A DNA stretch of 6,807 nucleotides from an uncultured Collinsella sp. (GCA_958407085.1 CATYHY010000076.1:1-6807), one strand, 5' to 3'. Positions 1-6,682 are shown, counted from the first letter of the stretch. The notes: a model not told the origin generated them from the letters alone. Made by a program: numbers and translations.

Positions 1-2
1 CC

Positions 3-314
3 GGCGGCCGTGTCTACGAGCAGCGCAACTTTGTGTATGAGGCGCTCAACAAGATTGACGGCATCTCGGTGGTTAAGCCGCGTGCGGCGTTCTACATCTT
101 CCCCAAGATGGATGTTAAAAAGTTCAACATCACCGATGACGAGCAATTCGCCCTTGACCTGCTGCACGAGAAGAAGATCCTGATTACGCGCGGCGGCGGC
201 TTCAACTGGGCTGAGCCCGACCACTTCCGCATCGTGTACCTGCCGCGCATGGAAGTACTCAAAGAGTCCCTCGAAGACCTCGCCGACTTCTTCGACCATT
301 ACCGCCAATCATAA
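3..314 (+). CDS. PLP-dependent aminotransferase, AlaA-type, C-terminal part (5' truncated by window edge)
   Basis: This is the C-terminal end (about 103 residues) of a fold-type I pyridoxal-phosphate aminotransferase. The reading frame is open from base 3, beginning GGRVYEQRN, so the gene starts before the window. From memory, the segment follows the C-terminus of E. coli AlaA (glutamate-pyruvate aminotransferase) closely. Matching stretches are the GGR.YEQRN opening, the VKPRAAFYIFPK strand (PRGALYMFPK in AlaA), the KKFNI.DD.. segment, the GGGFNW loop, and PDHFRIVYLPR, whose Arg is the conserved binder of the substrate alpha-carboxylate in this family. The family interconverts alanine or related amino acids with 2-oxo acids in the cytoplasm. 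The gene ends in TAA and is followed by a strong terminator, so it is transcriptionally separate from the cluster downstream. The aminotransferase assignment is firm; exact substrate preference cannot be proved from the C-terminus. Confidence 0.92.
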   Translation, partial: GGRVYEQRNFVYEALNKIDGISVVKPRAAFYIFPKMDVKKFNITDDEQFALDLLHEKKILITRGGGFNWAEPDHFRIVYLPRMEVLKESLEDLADFFDHYRQS

Positions 315-336
315 CGACAGAGATAGTCTGTCATTT

Positions 337-375
337 AACGGGCGGCCCGTAACAGATTCGGGTCGCCCGTTTTCT
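337..375 (+). terminator. Rho-independent terminator after the aminotransferase
   Basis: Arms at 338-349 and 359-370 pair over 12 bp with one G-T wobble (ACGGGCGGCCCG with CGGGTCGCCCGT). The loop is 9 nt, and TTTTCTGTT follows from 370. The hairpin starts 23 nt after the TAA stop of the aminotransferase gene. It should isolate that gene from the cluster that begins at 542. Confidence 0.9.
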
Positions 376-443
376 GTTAAAGCTCGCGTTGTCGGCGTCT
401 CGATCGTTTGGGCGAGTGGGAATCGCGTGTGAACGGAAAACTA

Positions 444-460
444 TATTCCAAAATGGAATA
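444..460. promoter_or_regulatory. Perfect 17-nt inverted repeat, candidate operator (LysR-type box)
   Basis: The sequence TATTCCA-AAA-TGGAATA is a perfect inverted repeat with 7-bp arms and a 3-nt spacer. Its core TTCCAAAATGGAA fits the T-N11-A form of LysR-type recognition sites. Its centre at 452 lies about 64 bp upstream of the start point predicted from the -10 box at 504-509, which is where LysR-type recognition sites usually sit. The half-site TGGAAT recurs at 475-480, exactly 21 bp (two helical turns) downstream and abutting the -35 box, as an activation site would. The repeat is seen directly. Its use by the LysR protein encoded at 5747-6670 is inference. Confidence 0.6.
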
Positions 461-479
461 CAGTGTGCTTCAACTGGAA

Positions 480-509
480 TTGATGTCCGTGTGTCCGCTT
501 TTTTAGAAT
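480..509 (+). promoter_or_regulatory. Predicted sigma70-type promoter of the amidohydrolase-led cluster
   Basis: A -35 box TTGATG (480-485) and a -10 box TAGAAT (504-509, five of six consensus bases) are separated by 18 bp. Transcription would start near 516, about 26 nt upstream of the ATG at 542. The -35 box is a weak match (four of six), as expected for a promoter that needs an activator. The TGGAAT half-site at 475-480 overlaps its first base. Confidence 0.5.
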
Positions 510-541
510 GTTCTCGACAAGATGAAAGGCGGTTCCAACCA

Positions 542-1576
542 ATGATTATCGATGCAAATTCCTACTGGTTCGACGAGCGCATCTTTCATGACGAGACGCT
601 CTGCGAACAGTTTTTGGCCGAGGTACCCCGCGCCTATGACACCGAAGGCTATCTGACCATGAATTCCGCCGGCAAACGACAGATCGTGATCGAGATGCCC
701 GCCGGTTCTCCGGGTCTTAACTACATTGAGGGCGACTACACCCTCGAGAAGCGCTTGGCCGATATGGATGAGGCGGGGGTCGACAAGGCGATCCTCAAGC
801 TCCCCGGCTGTCACGAGTGGATGTCGCTCGAGATGTGCCGGCGTTTCAACGACGGTATGGCTGCTGACGCGAAGGCGTCAAGTGGCCGTCTGATTCCGCT
901 TGTCGCCGTGCCGCCCTTTGGCACCAAAGCGAATTTGGAGGAGCTCGACCGCAGGCTCGACGATGGTTTTGCGGGTGTGCAGCTCTGTGCTCACTACGGC
1001 AAGCGCTATCTCGACGACCAGGTCTTCTCGAGCTTTTTCGAGCACCTGAACGAACGCCATGTCACCGTTTACGTGCACCATGTTCCCGTGCCGGTCGAGA
1101 ACGAATCGCTTCTCGCGTACGACAACCTTCGCCGCTCTTATGGCCGCTGCGTCGACCAAACTACGGCGATCGGCCGAGAGATCTTTGGCGATTTCTTTGA
1201 GCGCTACCCCAATATCAAGATGGTCCACTCCATGCTCGGCGGCGCATACTTTGCGTTCAAGGAGATGCTGCTGCCTCATGGTCCCAAGCGCCCTGATGCT
1301 TCTGGCCGTTTTCAGGTCGATACCGAGACCGTTTCCAGGCGCCTCGAGAACAACATCTATTTCGACATGTCCCATGCTCAGCCTTGGGGCAAGATACTCC
1401 TTACCTGCGCGGTTGACGTGCTGGGTGCAGACCATATTGTTTTTGGCACGAGCTATCCCGTTAAACGCGAGTGGCTCACCGAGGGTGTCGCCTGCGTTCG
1501 CGCTGCAAATCTGAGCGATACAGACAGCGACCTTGTGCTTGGCGGTACGGCGCAGCAACTGTACGGTGTCGAGTGA
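542..1576 (+). CDS. Amidohydrolase-family protein (Amidohydro_2 / ACMSD-like TIM barrel) lacking the usual metal ligands
   Basis: This 344-residue protein looks like a complete Amidohydro_2 (PF04909-type) barrel. Family landmarks are the MIIDA strand 1 (1-5), GVDKAILK (79-86), RLIPLVAVPP (116-125), GFAGVQL (142-148), VYVHH (176-180), YPNIKMVHSMLGG (222-234), NIYFDMS (271-277), a VFGTSYP strand-8 motif (300-306) and LGGTAQQLYG near the end. Members hydrolyse, hydrate or decarboxylate small cyclic or aromatic acids, lactones and amides in the cytoplasm. Two hallmarks are missing: the strand-1 HxH is Asn6-Ser7-Tyr8, and the catalytic Asp of the FGSDYP-type motif is Ser304. His179/His180 and His229 remain. 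The protein may therefore be metal-independent, altered in chemistry, or non-catalytic. The start at 542 is chosen because AAAGGCGG precedes it at 525-532 and the family begins here. The frame is open upstream to 389, but that stretch carries the promoter. The next gene starts 26 nt downstream. Confidence 0.85.
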   Translation: MIIDANSYWFDERIFHDETLCEQFLAEVPRAYDTEGYLTMNSAGKRQIVIEMPAGSPGLNYIEGDYTLEKRLADMDEAGVDKAILKLPGCHEWMSLEMCRRFNDGMAADAKASSGRLIPLVAVPPFGTKANLEELDRRLDDGFAGVQLCAHYGKRYLDDQVFSSFFEHLNERHVTVYVHHVPVPVENESLLAYDNLRRSYGRCVDQTTAIGREIFGDFFERYPNIKMVHSMLGGAYFAFKEMLLPHGPKRPDASGRFQVDTETVSRRLENNIYFDMSHAQPWGKILLTCAVDVLGADHIVFGTSYPVKREWLTEGVACVRAANLSDTDSDLVLGGTAQQLYGVE

Positions 1577-1602
1577 GCGGCAATCAGAGGGGAGTATCTG
1601 CC

Positions 1603-2850
1603 ATGGACGAAGGAGAGATGAGGGCTGGGGCCGCTCGTGTGGCCATCGATCTTGGGGACGTGTTGCCGTTCGACGGTTTCGACGAACTCCGTCATGAGGT
1701 CTTCGCCCGTGCCCTTATCATCGAGGGGACGGGGCGACGCGCCTGCGTCCTTTCGCTTGAGGTCACCTCGATCGCTCCGGCTCTACTCGCCGATCTGCGT
1801 GAGGTTGTTGAGGATGCCGCCAATTGCAGCGGTGCTTATTCTTGGGTGGTTCCTACCCACACGTTTTCCATGCCTCACGTCCGCACTCCCGGGCATCTTG
1901 TCGACGATGCTGCCCGCAACCGCAACGAGCGCTATCGCGCAGCGCTCGTCGCTGCCGCCCGCACGGCTGTCGAGCGCGCTGTTGCGGGCATTCGCTCTGC
2001 CACGCTCGCCACTGTGGAGGGCGAATGCCCCGTGAACGTTAATCGCGACATTGAGACGCCTGCCGGCTGGTGGTTGGGCTCGAATCCCAGGGGGTTTGCC
2101 GACCACACGATGCCCGTACTCGCCATAAGGGATGCCGGGGGCGAGTATGTTGCCGTGCTCGCGACGGCGGACGTTCAGTCCTCCGTGCTCGACGGGTCGC
2201 GCGACTCCGAGGGGAGGCACATGGCGAGCGGAGACCTCTTTGGTTTTGCCGCCATGTCACTCGAGCGCGAGCTGGGCGGCGTTGCCCTGTTGCTGCCAGG
2301 CGCCGCGGGCGACCAAGGTCCGGCGGAGCGCGCCATGAACGTCATGTTCGATGCGGCCGGCGTTAAGCAGACGGTCGATGCCCATGAAGACGGATACCGC
2401 ATGCTGCACCAGCAGGGGCAGGCCTTGGGCGATGCTTTGATCGAGGCCGCTCGCATGGCGCGTGAGGATGACGCCACCGGCATCGATGCCCGCACGGTCG
2501 ACGTTTTTCTGCCCGCTCAGACACGCGCCGATTTTCACTCTTTGGCTCCGCACCGAACGTATGAATTTCATGCCGCTGGCGAGCAGCGCACGAGGGTCTA
2601 TCTGCTCCGGCTGGGAAACGTCGAGCTTGTCGGCGTACAACCTGAGGTCTCGAGTGCATTCGGCGCCACTGTGCGCGCCGCTCGGTCCGGCTCTGTGTTC
2701 TTTACCACGCTCGTCAACGGCGGACAGAAGTACCTACCGGCTCCCGACGCGTACGAAAAGATCACCTATGAGGCCATGAACTCCGGTTTTGCCGCCGGAT
2801 CCCATGAGCGCCTCGTCGAAATCATCATTGCCGCCTTGAATGCGGCGTGA
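1603..2850 (+). CDS. Neutral ceramidase-like protein with degenerate active site
   Basis: This 415-residue protein resembles the N-terminal catalytic domain of neutral/alkaline ceramidases, an N-acyl amide hydrolase family, without the C-terminal domain of secreted members. Supporting landmarks are RAGAARVAIDL near the start, a VVPTHTFS motif (H86; SATHTHS in the family), VNVNRD (N147-R148), LPGAAGDQGP (G236-P240; family GDVSP), QPEV (E348; zinc-ligand Glu position) and NGGQKYLP (372-379; family NGYxGYLP). By eye, the nucleophilic Ser is Gly239, the second His of HxH is Phe88, and the second zinc His falls at Gln192. Classical ceramidase catalysis is therefore doubtful. There is no signal peptide, so it is probably cytoplasmic. 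The start is the ATG at 1603, preceded by AGAGGGGAG at 1586-1594; an earlier in-frame start at 1471 would overlap the amidohydrolase gene. The gene lies 18 nt before its intact-looking relative, so the two may form a complex or act in sequence. Confidence 0.75.
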   Translation: MDEGEMRAGAARVAIDLGDVLPFDGFDELRHEVFARALIIEGTGRRACVLSLEVTSIAPALLADLREVVEDAANCSGAYSWVVPTHTFSMPHVRTPGHLVDDAARNRNERYRAALVAAARTAVERAVAGIRSATLATVEGECPVNVNRDIETPAGWWLGSNPRGFADHTMPVLAIRDAGGEYVAVLATADVQSSVLDGSRDSEGRHMASGDLFGFAAMSLERELGGVALLLPGAAGDQGPAERAMNVMFDAAGVKQTVDAHEDGYRMLHQQGQALGDALIEAARMAREDDATGIDARTVDVFLPAQTRADFHSLAPHRTYEFHAAGEQRTRVYLLRLGNVELVGVQPEVSSAFGATVRAARSGSVFFTTLVNGGQKYLPAPDAYEKITYEAMNSGFAAGSHERLVEIIIAALNAA

Positions 2851-2868
2851 CACAGAAGGAGAACGTGC

Positions 2869-3987
2869 ATGAACATTGGACACGCGTGCCGCAAAATCAC
2901 CCCACAGGGCGACATCTACCTGATTGGCTACCGCAATCTTCCCAACCGTCTGGAGCCTGCGACAGGCGTCCATGACGACGTCTTCGCCAACGCCATCCTC
3001 TTCCAGCAAGGCGAACGTGAAGTGTTTCTCTTTAATGCCGATGTCCTCGAGTTCGAGGAAAGCATGGCCGAGGAAGTCAAGACGATGCTCGCCGAGCGCT
3101 ACGGAATCGACCGTGACTGCGTTCTGCTCTCCGCGACGCACGACCACACTTCGATCGTCGCCTACCATCGCAGCTGGTGGACGGGAAAATTCAACGAGGA
3201 CTACTATCGCTGGTTCCTCGATACCATCTGTCAATGCTTCGAAGAGTGCCGCGCCAACGCGCGACCTGCGACCTGCCGCATGGGCAAAAAAGTCATCACC
3301 GGTTTCTACGACAACCGCATCATCCCAGGTGAACTCGCCGACAATGAGGTCATTGTCGTATCGTTCTTCGATACCGAAGGCAAGCCATTTGCGGGCTTTG
3401 TGAACTGGGCGGTGCATTCTGCCTGTGTCGGACCCGACTGCACGGAGCTCACGAGCGAACTCGCCGGTCTTACCGGCAAAAAGCTCGCTCAGAGTCTTGG
3501 TTACTATCCGGCCATGGTCGTCGGTGCTGCTGGCGACTGTAGCGACCGCAATTTTCGCCAGGGACGCGGCATTCCCGAGGTTGAGCGTGTTTCGACCGGT
3601 CTTGCCGAGGCGATTTCCCAGATCAAGCTCGATCGCGAGGTCGTTCTTGACCGCATCGAGCCTCAGACGTTCTATCACACCGTTGCCCATGACGACTTTT
3701 CGCTCACGCTTAAGTGTGCCGTCATCAGTCTGGGCGGCCTGCATCTCTTTGTGTTCCCGAGTGAGCTTGGCAGCGACCTGGGCATTCGCATGAAGCGCGA
3801 ATGCCCGGTCGAGGGAATAGTCTGCGGTTACACCAACGGCTATTTTGAGTATTTCCTTCCGGCGCGCGAGTACGGCCTCTCCTTTGAGACCGAGCGTACT
3901 CAGATTCCCCAGGGTGAACCGGAACGTCTGTGTGACAAGTTCTGCCAGACGACGAGACTTCTCGGCGCAACAGCTTCGCGTCTGTAG
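2869..3987 (+). CDS. Neutral/alkaline ceramidase-like hydrolase, active-site residues intact
   Basis: This 372-residue protein carries the recognisable neutral ceramidase catalytic motifs in order. They are LLSATHDHTS (H91, H93; family SATHTHSGP), YDNR (R150), NWAVHSACVGPD (H183, zinc-ligand position), GAAGDCSDRN (S225 at the nucleophile position of GDVSPN), VFPSELG (E299, zinc-ligand position), and TNGYFEYFLPAREYG (family NGYxGYLPTxxxY, which supplies the zinc-binding Tyr). All key positions are filled, so hydrolysis of an amide or ester bond is plausible. The family's best-known substrates are N-acyl-sphingosines. Here the protein is short, has no signal peptide and sits beside a PTS permease, which points to a soluble intracellular substrate rather than ceramide. 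AAGGAG at 2856-2861 precedes the ATG with 7-nt spacing. A long open frame runs antisense through this gene but is not credible as coding. Confidence 0.82.
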   Translation: MNIGHACRKITPQGDIYLIGYRNLPNRLEPATGVHDDVFANAILFQQGEREVFLFNADVLEFEESMAEEVKTMLAERYGIDRDCVLLSATHDHTSIVAYHRSWWTGKFNEDYYRWFLDTICQCFEECRANARPATCRMGKKVITGFYDNRIIPGELADNEVIVVSFFDTEGKPFAGFVNWAVHSACVGPDCTELTSELAGLTGKKLAQSLGYYPAMVVGAAGDCSDRNFRQGRGIPEVERVSTGLAEAISQIKLDREVVLDRIEPQTFYHTVAHDDFSLTLKCAVISLGGLHLFVFPSELGSDLGIRMKRECPVEGIVCGYTNGYFEYFLPAREYGLSFETERTQIPQGEPERLCDKFCQTTRLLGATASRL

Positions 3988-4180
3988 GCCTGATTGCGTG
4001 GCATGGGCCAATGAGGCTCGCTGCCATGTGATCGGCATCTTCCATCTTCTCTGCCGTTTCCCATCCCGGGCGTACGTGCGTCCGCGGATTTCAAAGGGGG
4101 AAGCGGGTTCCTTGCCCTCCCACGTCGACTACGGAGGCATGAAATCGATGCTATACCCCGCTCAGAAAAAGGAGAATTCC
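3988..4180 (+). other. 193-nt gap between the ceramidase-like gene and the PTS gene
   Basis: The gap is far longer than the 18-26 nt spacers between the three upstream genes, but it holds no hairpin with a T-run that would terminate transcription. I find no coding sequence and no convincing -35/-10 pair. A 16-nt imperfect palindrome with an ACGT centre lies at 4068-4083 (GGGCGTACGTGCGTCC; its mismatches become G-U pairs in RNA), so a small hairpin could form in a transcript. A second ribosome-binding-like GGAGG (4133-4137) precedes in-frame ATGs at 4139 and 4148. The permease may have its own promoter or be read through from upstream. Confidence 0.4.
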
Positions 4181-5623
4181 ATGAAATACCAGAAGCTTTG
4201 CGATGAAATCATCACAAAGGTCGGTGGTCGAGACAATGTGTTAGACGTGAGCCACTGCATTACGCGTCTCCGCTTCCACCTCAAGGATGAATCGCTCGCC
4301 CAGACCAATGAGCTTAAGGCGACGAAGGGCGTCGTTGACGTTATCCAGGCCGGCGGACAGTATCAGGTCGTGATTGGTGCCACTGTCGAGGCCGTCTACA
4401 ACGACCTTGTTCAGATTGGCGGGTTCGACTCCAAACCCGCGCTCGATATCGATGAAGGCGACGACGTCAAAAAGAGCGATCCATTCTCGCGTCTGCTTGC
4501 CATCATCTCCGAGATTCTGCAACCGGTTCTTGGCGTGCTTATGGCCGGTGGCTTTATCAAGTCGATGCTCGCGCTCTGCACGGTTGCCGGTTGGCTTGCC
4601 AAGGACAGCAATACGTATGTGACGCTCTCGGCAATCGGAGATTCGGTCTTCTATTACTTTCCGCTAATCATTGGCTGGACGTCGGCCAAGAAGTTCGGAC
4701 TTAAGCCCGTTATGGGAATGGCGCTCGGTGGTATCCTCGTCTACCCGACGCTCGTTGCCCTTATGGGCGGAGATCCGCTCTACACGCTCGGCGCCGGCAC
4801 GGTCTTCGAGTCCAATGTCTACGGTGATATTTTTGGCATCCCGCTGATCATGCAGAATTACTCATCGACGATTCTGCCTGCGATCTTTATCGTCTGGATT
4901 GCCTCCAAGGTGCACAAGGCCCTTTCTAACGCGCTGCCCGCGCTTGTGAGCTCGTTCTTCTCCAACATCCTGACGCTCCTCATTTGCGGCATCCTTGGCC
5001 TGCTTGTGGTCGGTCCGGTCATGACGGTCCTCTCCAACATCGTTGCCCAGATCATCTTGATGCTCATCAACTTCCAGCCCGCCATCGCCGGCTTCGTCAT
5101 CGGCACGTTCTGGAGCCTGCTCGTCATGTTCGGCCTGCACTGGGGTATCATCCCGCTGTGGTTCCTCGATGTCGCAACCTACGGCTATGACCTCATTAAT
5201 CCGCTCGTGTATGCAGGCGGTTGTGCCATCGCCGGTGCTGTGCTTGGCATGATCATCCGAACCAAGGATTCCGAGGAAAATGCTGCCGTCAACATTCCCG
5301 CCCTTGTCTCTTCGATTTTCGGTGTCAACGAGCCTGCGCTTTACGCCATCTTGCTGCCGCGTAAGCGCCTTATGTGGGCAACCTTTATTTCCGCTGGTTT
5401 AGGCGGCGCCATCGCCGGCCTCATGGGTGCCAAACTCTATGCCTTCGGTGCCTCCGGCCCGCTCGGTTTTCCGAGCTTTATTAACCCTGCCGGCATCGAC
5501 ATGGGCTTTATCGGCCTTGTCATCTCCGGTGTGGTCGCTTTCGTTCTGGCTCTTGTCGCCGCTATGGTGATCGGTACCAGGAAGGACGAGGGCGGTAAGG
5601 CGCTCAACATCTCGGTGGACTAG
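4181..5623 (+). CDS. PTS permease EIIBC, glucose/beta-glucoside superfamily
   Basis: This 480-residue membrane protein imports and phosphorylates a sugar-like substrate using phosphate relayed from PEP through EI, HPr and an EIIA. The N-terminal EIIB domain (about 1-80) carries the SHCITRLRF motif with the phosphorylated Cys26. An acidic linker (about 82-100) leads to an EIIC domain (about 101-468) of many hydrophobic segments. EIIC includes MFGLHWGIIPLW (316-327) and GVNEPALYAILLP (381-393), the counterpart of the conserved GxxEPAxYG loop. The layout matches BglF-, sucrose-, trehalose- and MurP-type permeases, but the protein stops after EIIC, so no EIIA domain is fused and none is encoded in the window. 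The substrate is not decidable. The start at 4181 fits the family's N-terminus and follows AAAAAGGAGAA (4166-4175); in-frame ATGs at 4148 and 4139 are alternatives. No glycosidase accompanies it. Its likely partners are the three hydrolase-like genes upstream. Confidence 0.93.
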   Translation: MKYQKLCDEIITKVGGRDNVLDVSHCITRLRFHLKDESLAQTNELKATKGVVDVIQAGGQYQVVIGATVEAVYNDLVQIGGFDSKPALDIDEGDDVKKSDPFSRLLAIISEILQPVLGVLMAGGFIKSMLALCTVAGWLAKDSNTYVTLSAIGDSVFYYFPLIIGWTSAKKFGLKPVMGMALGGILVYPTLVALMGGDPLYTLGAGTVFESNVYGDIFGIPLIMQNYSSTILPAIFIVWIASKVHKALSNALPALVSSFFSNILTLLICGILGLLVVGPVMTVLSNIVAQIILMLINFQPAIAGFVIGTFWSLLVMFGLHWGIIPLWFLDVATYGYDLINPLVYAGGCAIAGAVLGMIIRTKDSEENAAVNIPALVSSIFGVNEPALYAILLPRKRLMWATFISAGLGGAIAGLMGAKLYAFGASGPLGFPSFINPAGIDMGFIGLVISGVVAFVLALVAAMVIGTRKDEGGKALNISVD

Positions 5624-5643
5624 TCTGTCTGCGCACTTTAACT

Positions 5644-5691
5644 AAATATGCCTCGGACGGCGACGTGCCGCCCGAGGCATATTTGTGTTTT
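5644..5691 (+). terminator. Long-stem rho-independent terminator after the PTS gene
   Basis: A perfect 13-bp stem (5644-5656 with 5672-5684; AAATATGCCTCGG with CCGAGGCATATTT) continues after one mismatch into 4 more bp and a 5-nt loop. TGTTTT follows on the + strand. It lies 20 nt after the permease stop codon. The A/T-rich base of the stem may also serve the convergent LysR gene, though the T-run in that direction (ATATTTAGTT) is poor. Confidence 0.9.
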
Positions 5692-5746
5692 GTGCCGTTG
5701 TCAGCGTGTTTGCGGACACAAGTCTGCGGTTGTGGAGCAGCGGGGA

Positions 5747-6670
5747 TTATGACGGTCGTGCCGCGGTGGAAGACGTACGGTCGCCCTGCAGGAGCTGACG
5801 GTAGGGGAGGAAGCCAATGAACGAGACGACAGCCTGCGAGTGCGCGGCGTTTCGCTTGAGGTAGAGCCTGACCTCGGAGGTCGTCGCGGGCTCGAGCGGC
5901 ACCAGGGCTACCTTTCCGCTGGCGAGCGATTCCGCCGGCTTGCGCATGAGGAATGAGACGCCGGCGCCGCGCGCGACAAGGGAGATGATGTTCTCGGCTC
6001 GTTTGCCGGTGAACGTAACACGTGGGCCAAATCCAGCTTCGCGACAAAGGGAAAGGACGAGCTCGCTTACGAACGAGCCTTGGGGAAGCATGAGGAAATT
6101 CTCGTCGATAAGGTCGTCTATCTCGACGGTGTCACATTCGGCGAGTGGATGGTCGAGCGGAAGGACGGCCACGAGCCGGTCGGTCGTAAAGGGAATCTTT
6201 TTGAACTCCGGCTCGATGGCGCCGCTGTCACGGATGAAGGCCAGGTCAATGTCCTCGTGCAGGAGCATGCGCTTGAGTGTGTCGCCCTCGCCCTCGATGA
6301 GCTCGACAGAATATGAGGGGTTCGCCTGCTGAAAATCGATGACGGCGTCCGTGATCCCATAAGGGGCCATAATGGGGATAGAACCTACGGTGAGGTGCTC
6401 GAGCGGCTCACCTGCACCTATTTGAATGGCGGCAAGATAGCGATGCTGAAGCGTCGCAATTTTTTGAGCATAGGGGAGAAGCGCTTCACCTTGCGCGGTG
6501 AGTGTTACGTGGCGCTTGCTTCGATCGATGAGCTTGCAGCCGAGTTCGCGCTCCATTGCCATGATGTGCTTGGAGAGGGTTGATTGCGACATGAAAAGCA
6601 GTTCCGCCGCATCAAGAAACGTGCGTGACTGGGCTAAGATGGCGAATTCGCCAAAGCGGCTGATATCCAT
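5747..6670 (-). CDS. LysR-family transcriptional regulator
   Basis: This 307-residue protein has the standard LysR layout. An N-terminal winged helix-turn-helix (about 1-60) includes FLDAAELLFMSQSTLSKHI (18-36) and the wing segment ending RHVTLTAQGEALLPYAQ. An effector-binding domain follows (about 90-295), with HLTVGSIPIMAPYG, DIDLAFI, RLVAVLPLDHPLA and LVARGAGVSFL as typical strands. LysR proteins bind T-N11-A sites as tetramers and usually activate genes for metabolism of their effector. The start is well supported: GGAGG on the - strand (complement of 6678-6682) lies 7 nt upstream of the ATG. Its gene converges on the PTS cluster and follows peptide deformylase by 36 nt in the same direction, so it may be transcribed partly from the def promoter. 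It is the only regulator in the window and is the natural candidate to control the cluster through the inverted repeat at 444-460; this is inferred from context. Confidence 0.93.
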   Translation of the reverse strand: MDISRFGEFAILAQSRTFLDAAELLFMSQSTLSKHIMAMERELGCKLIDRSKRHVTLTAQGEALLPYAQKIATLQHRYLAAIQIGAGEPLEHLTVGSIPIMAPYGITDAVIDFQQANPSYSVELIEGEGDTLKRMLLHEDIDLAFIRDSGAIEPEFKKIPFTTDRLVAVLPLDHPLAECDTVEIDDLIDENFLMLPQGSFVSELVLSLCREAGFGPRVTFTGKRAENIISLVARGAGVSFLMRKPAESLASGKVALVPLEPATTSEVRLYLKRNAAHSQAVVSFIGFLPYRQLLQGDRTSSTAARPS

Positions 6671-6672
6671 AG

Positions 6673-6682
6673 GGAGGCCTCC
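6673..6682. repeat. 10-bp palindrome covering the lysR ribosome binding site
   Basis: GGAGGCCTCC is a perfect 10-bp palindrome that contains the GGAGG Shine-Dalgarno of the LysR gene on the - strand. It has no loop, so an mRNA hairpin would be weak, and it may be coincidental given the sequence around a strong Shine-Dalgarno. Confidence 0.4.

Noticed and set aside
389..541. A 51-residue N-terminal extension of the amidohydrolase
   Set aside because: The stretch contains the predicted promoter and inverted repeat, has no family similarity, and the ATG at 542 has a good ribosome binding site directly before the conserved strand 1.
878..1558. A 226-codon open frame antisense to the amidohydrolase
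   Set aside because: It is a mirror frame without a recognisable domain or a credible ribosome binding site, lying opposite a well-supported gene.
1471..1602. A 44-residue N-terminal extension of the first ceramidase-like protein
   Set aside because: It would overlap the end of the amidohydrolase gene by more than 100 bases, its translation is Arg- and Cys-rich like an out-of-frame reading, and the ATG at 1603 has a strong Shine-Dalgarno.
2734..4038. A 434-codon open frame on the - strand opposite the second ceramidase-like gene
   Set aside because: It is fully antisense to a gene with clear family motifs and its own ribosome binding site. Its translation shows no recognisable domain. Such long mirror frames are common opposite high-GC genes with biased third positions.
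3845..4180. A 112-residue N-terminal extension of the PTS permease
   Set aside because: It would overlap the preceding gene, and EIIB domains of this family begin at the MKYQKL-type start at 4181.
5940..6332. A 130-codon + strand open frame opposite the LysR gene
   Set aside because: Its Ser- and Arg-rich translation has no domain, and the LysR protein on the other strand accounts for the sequence.
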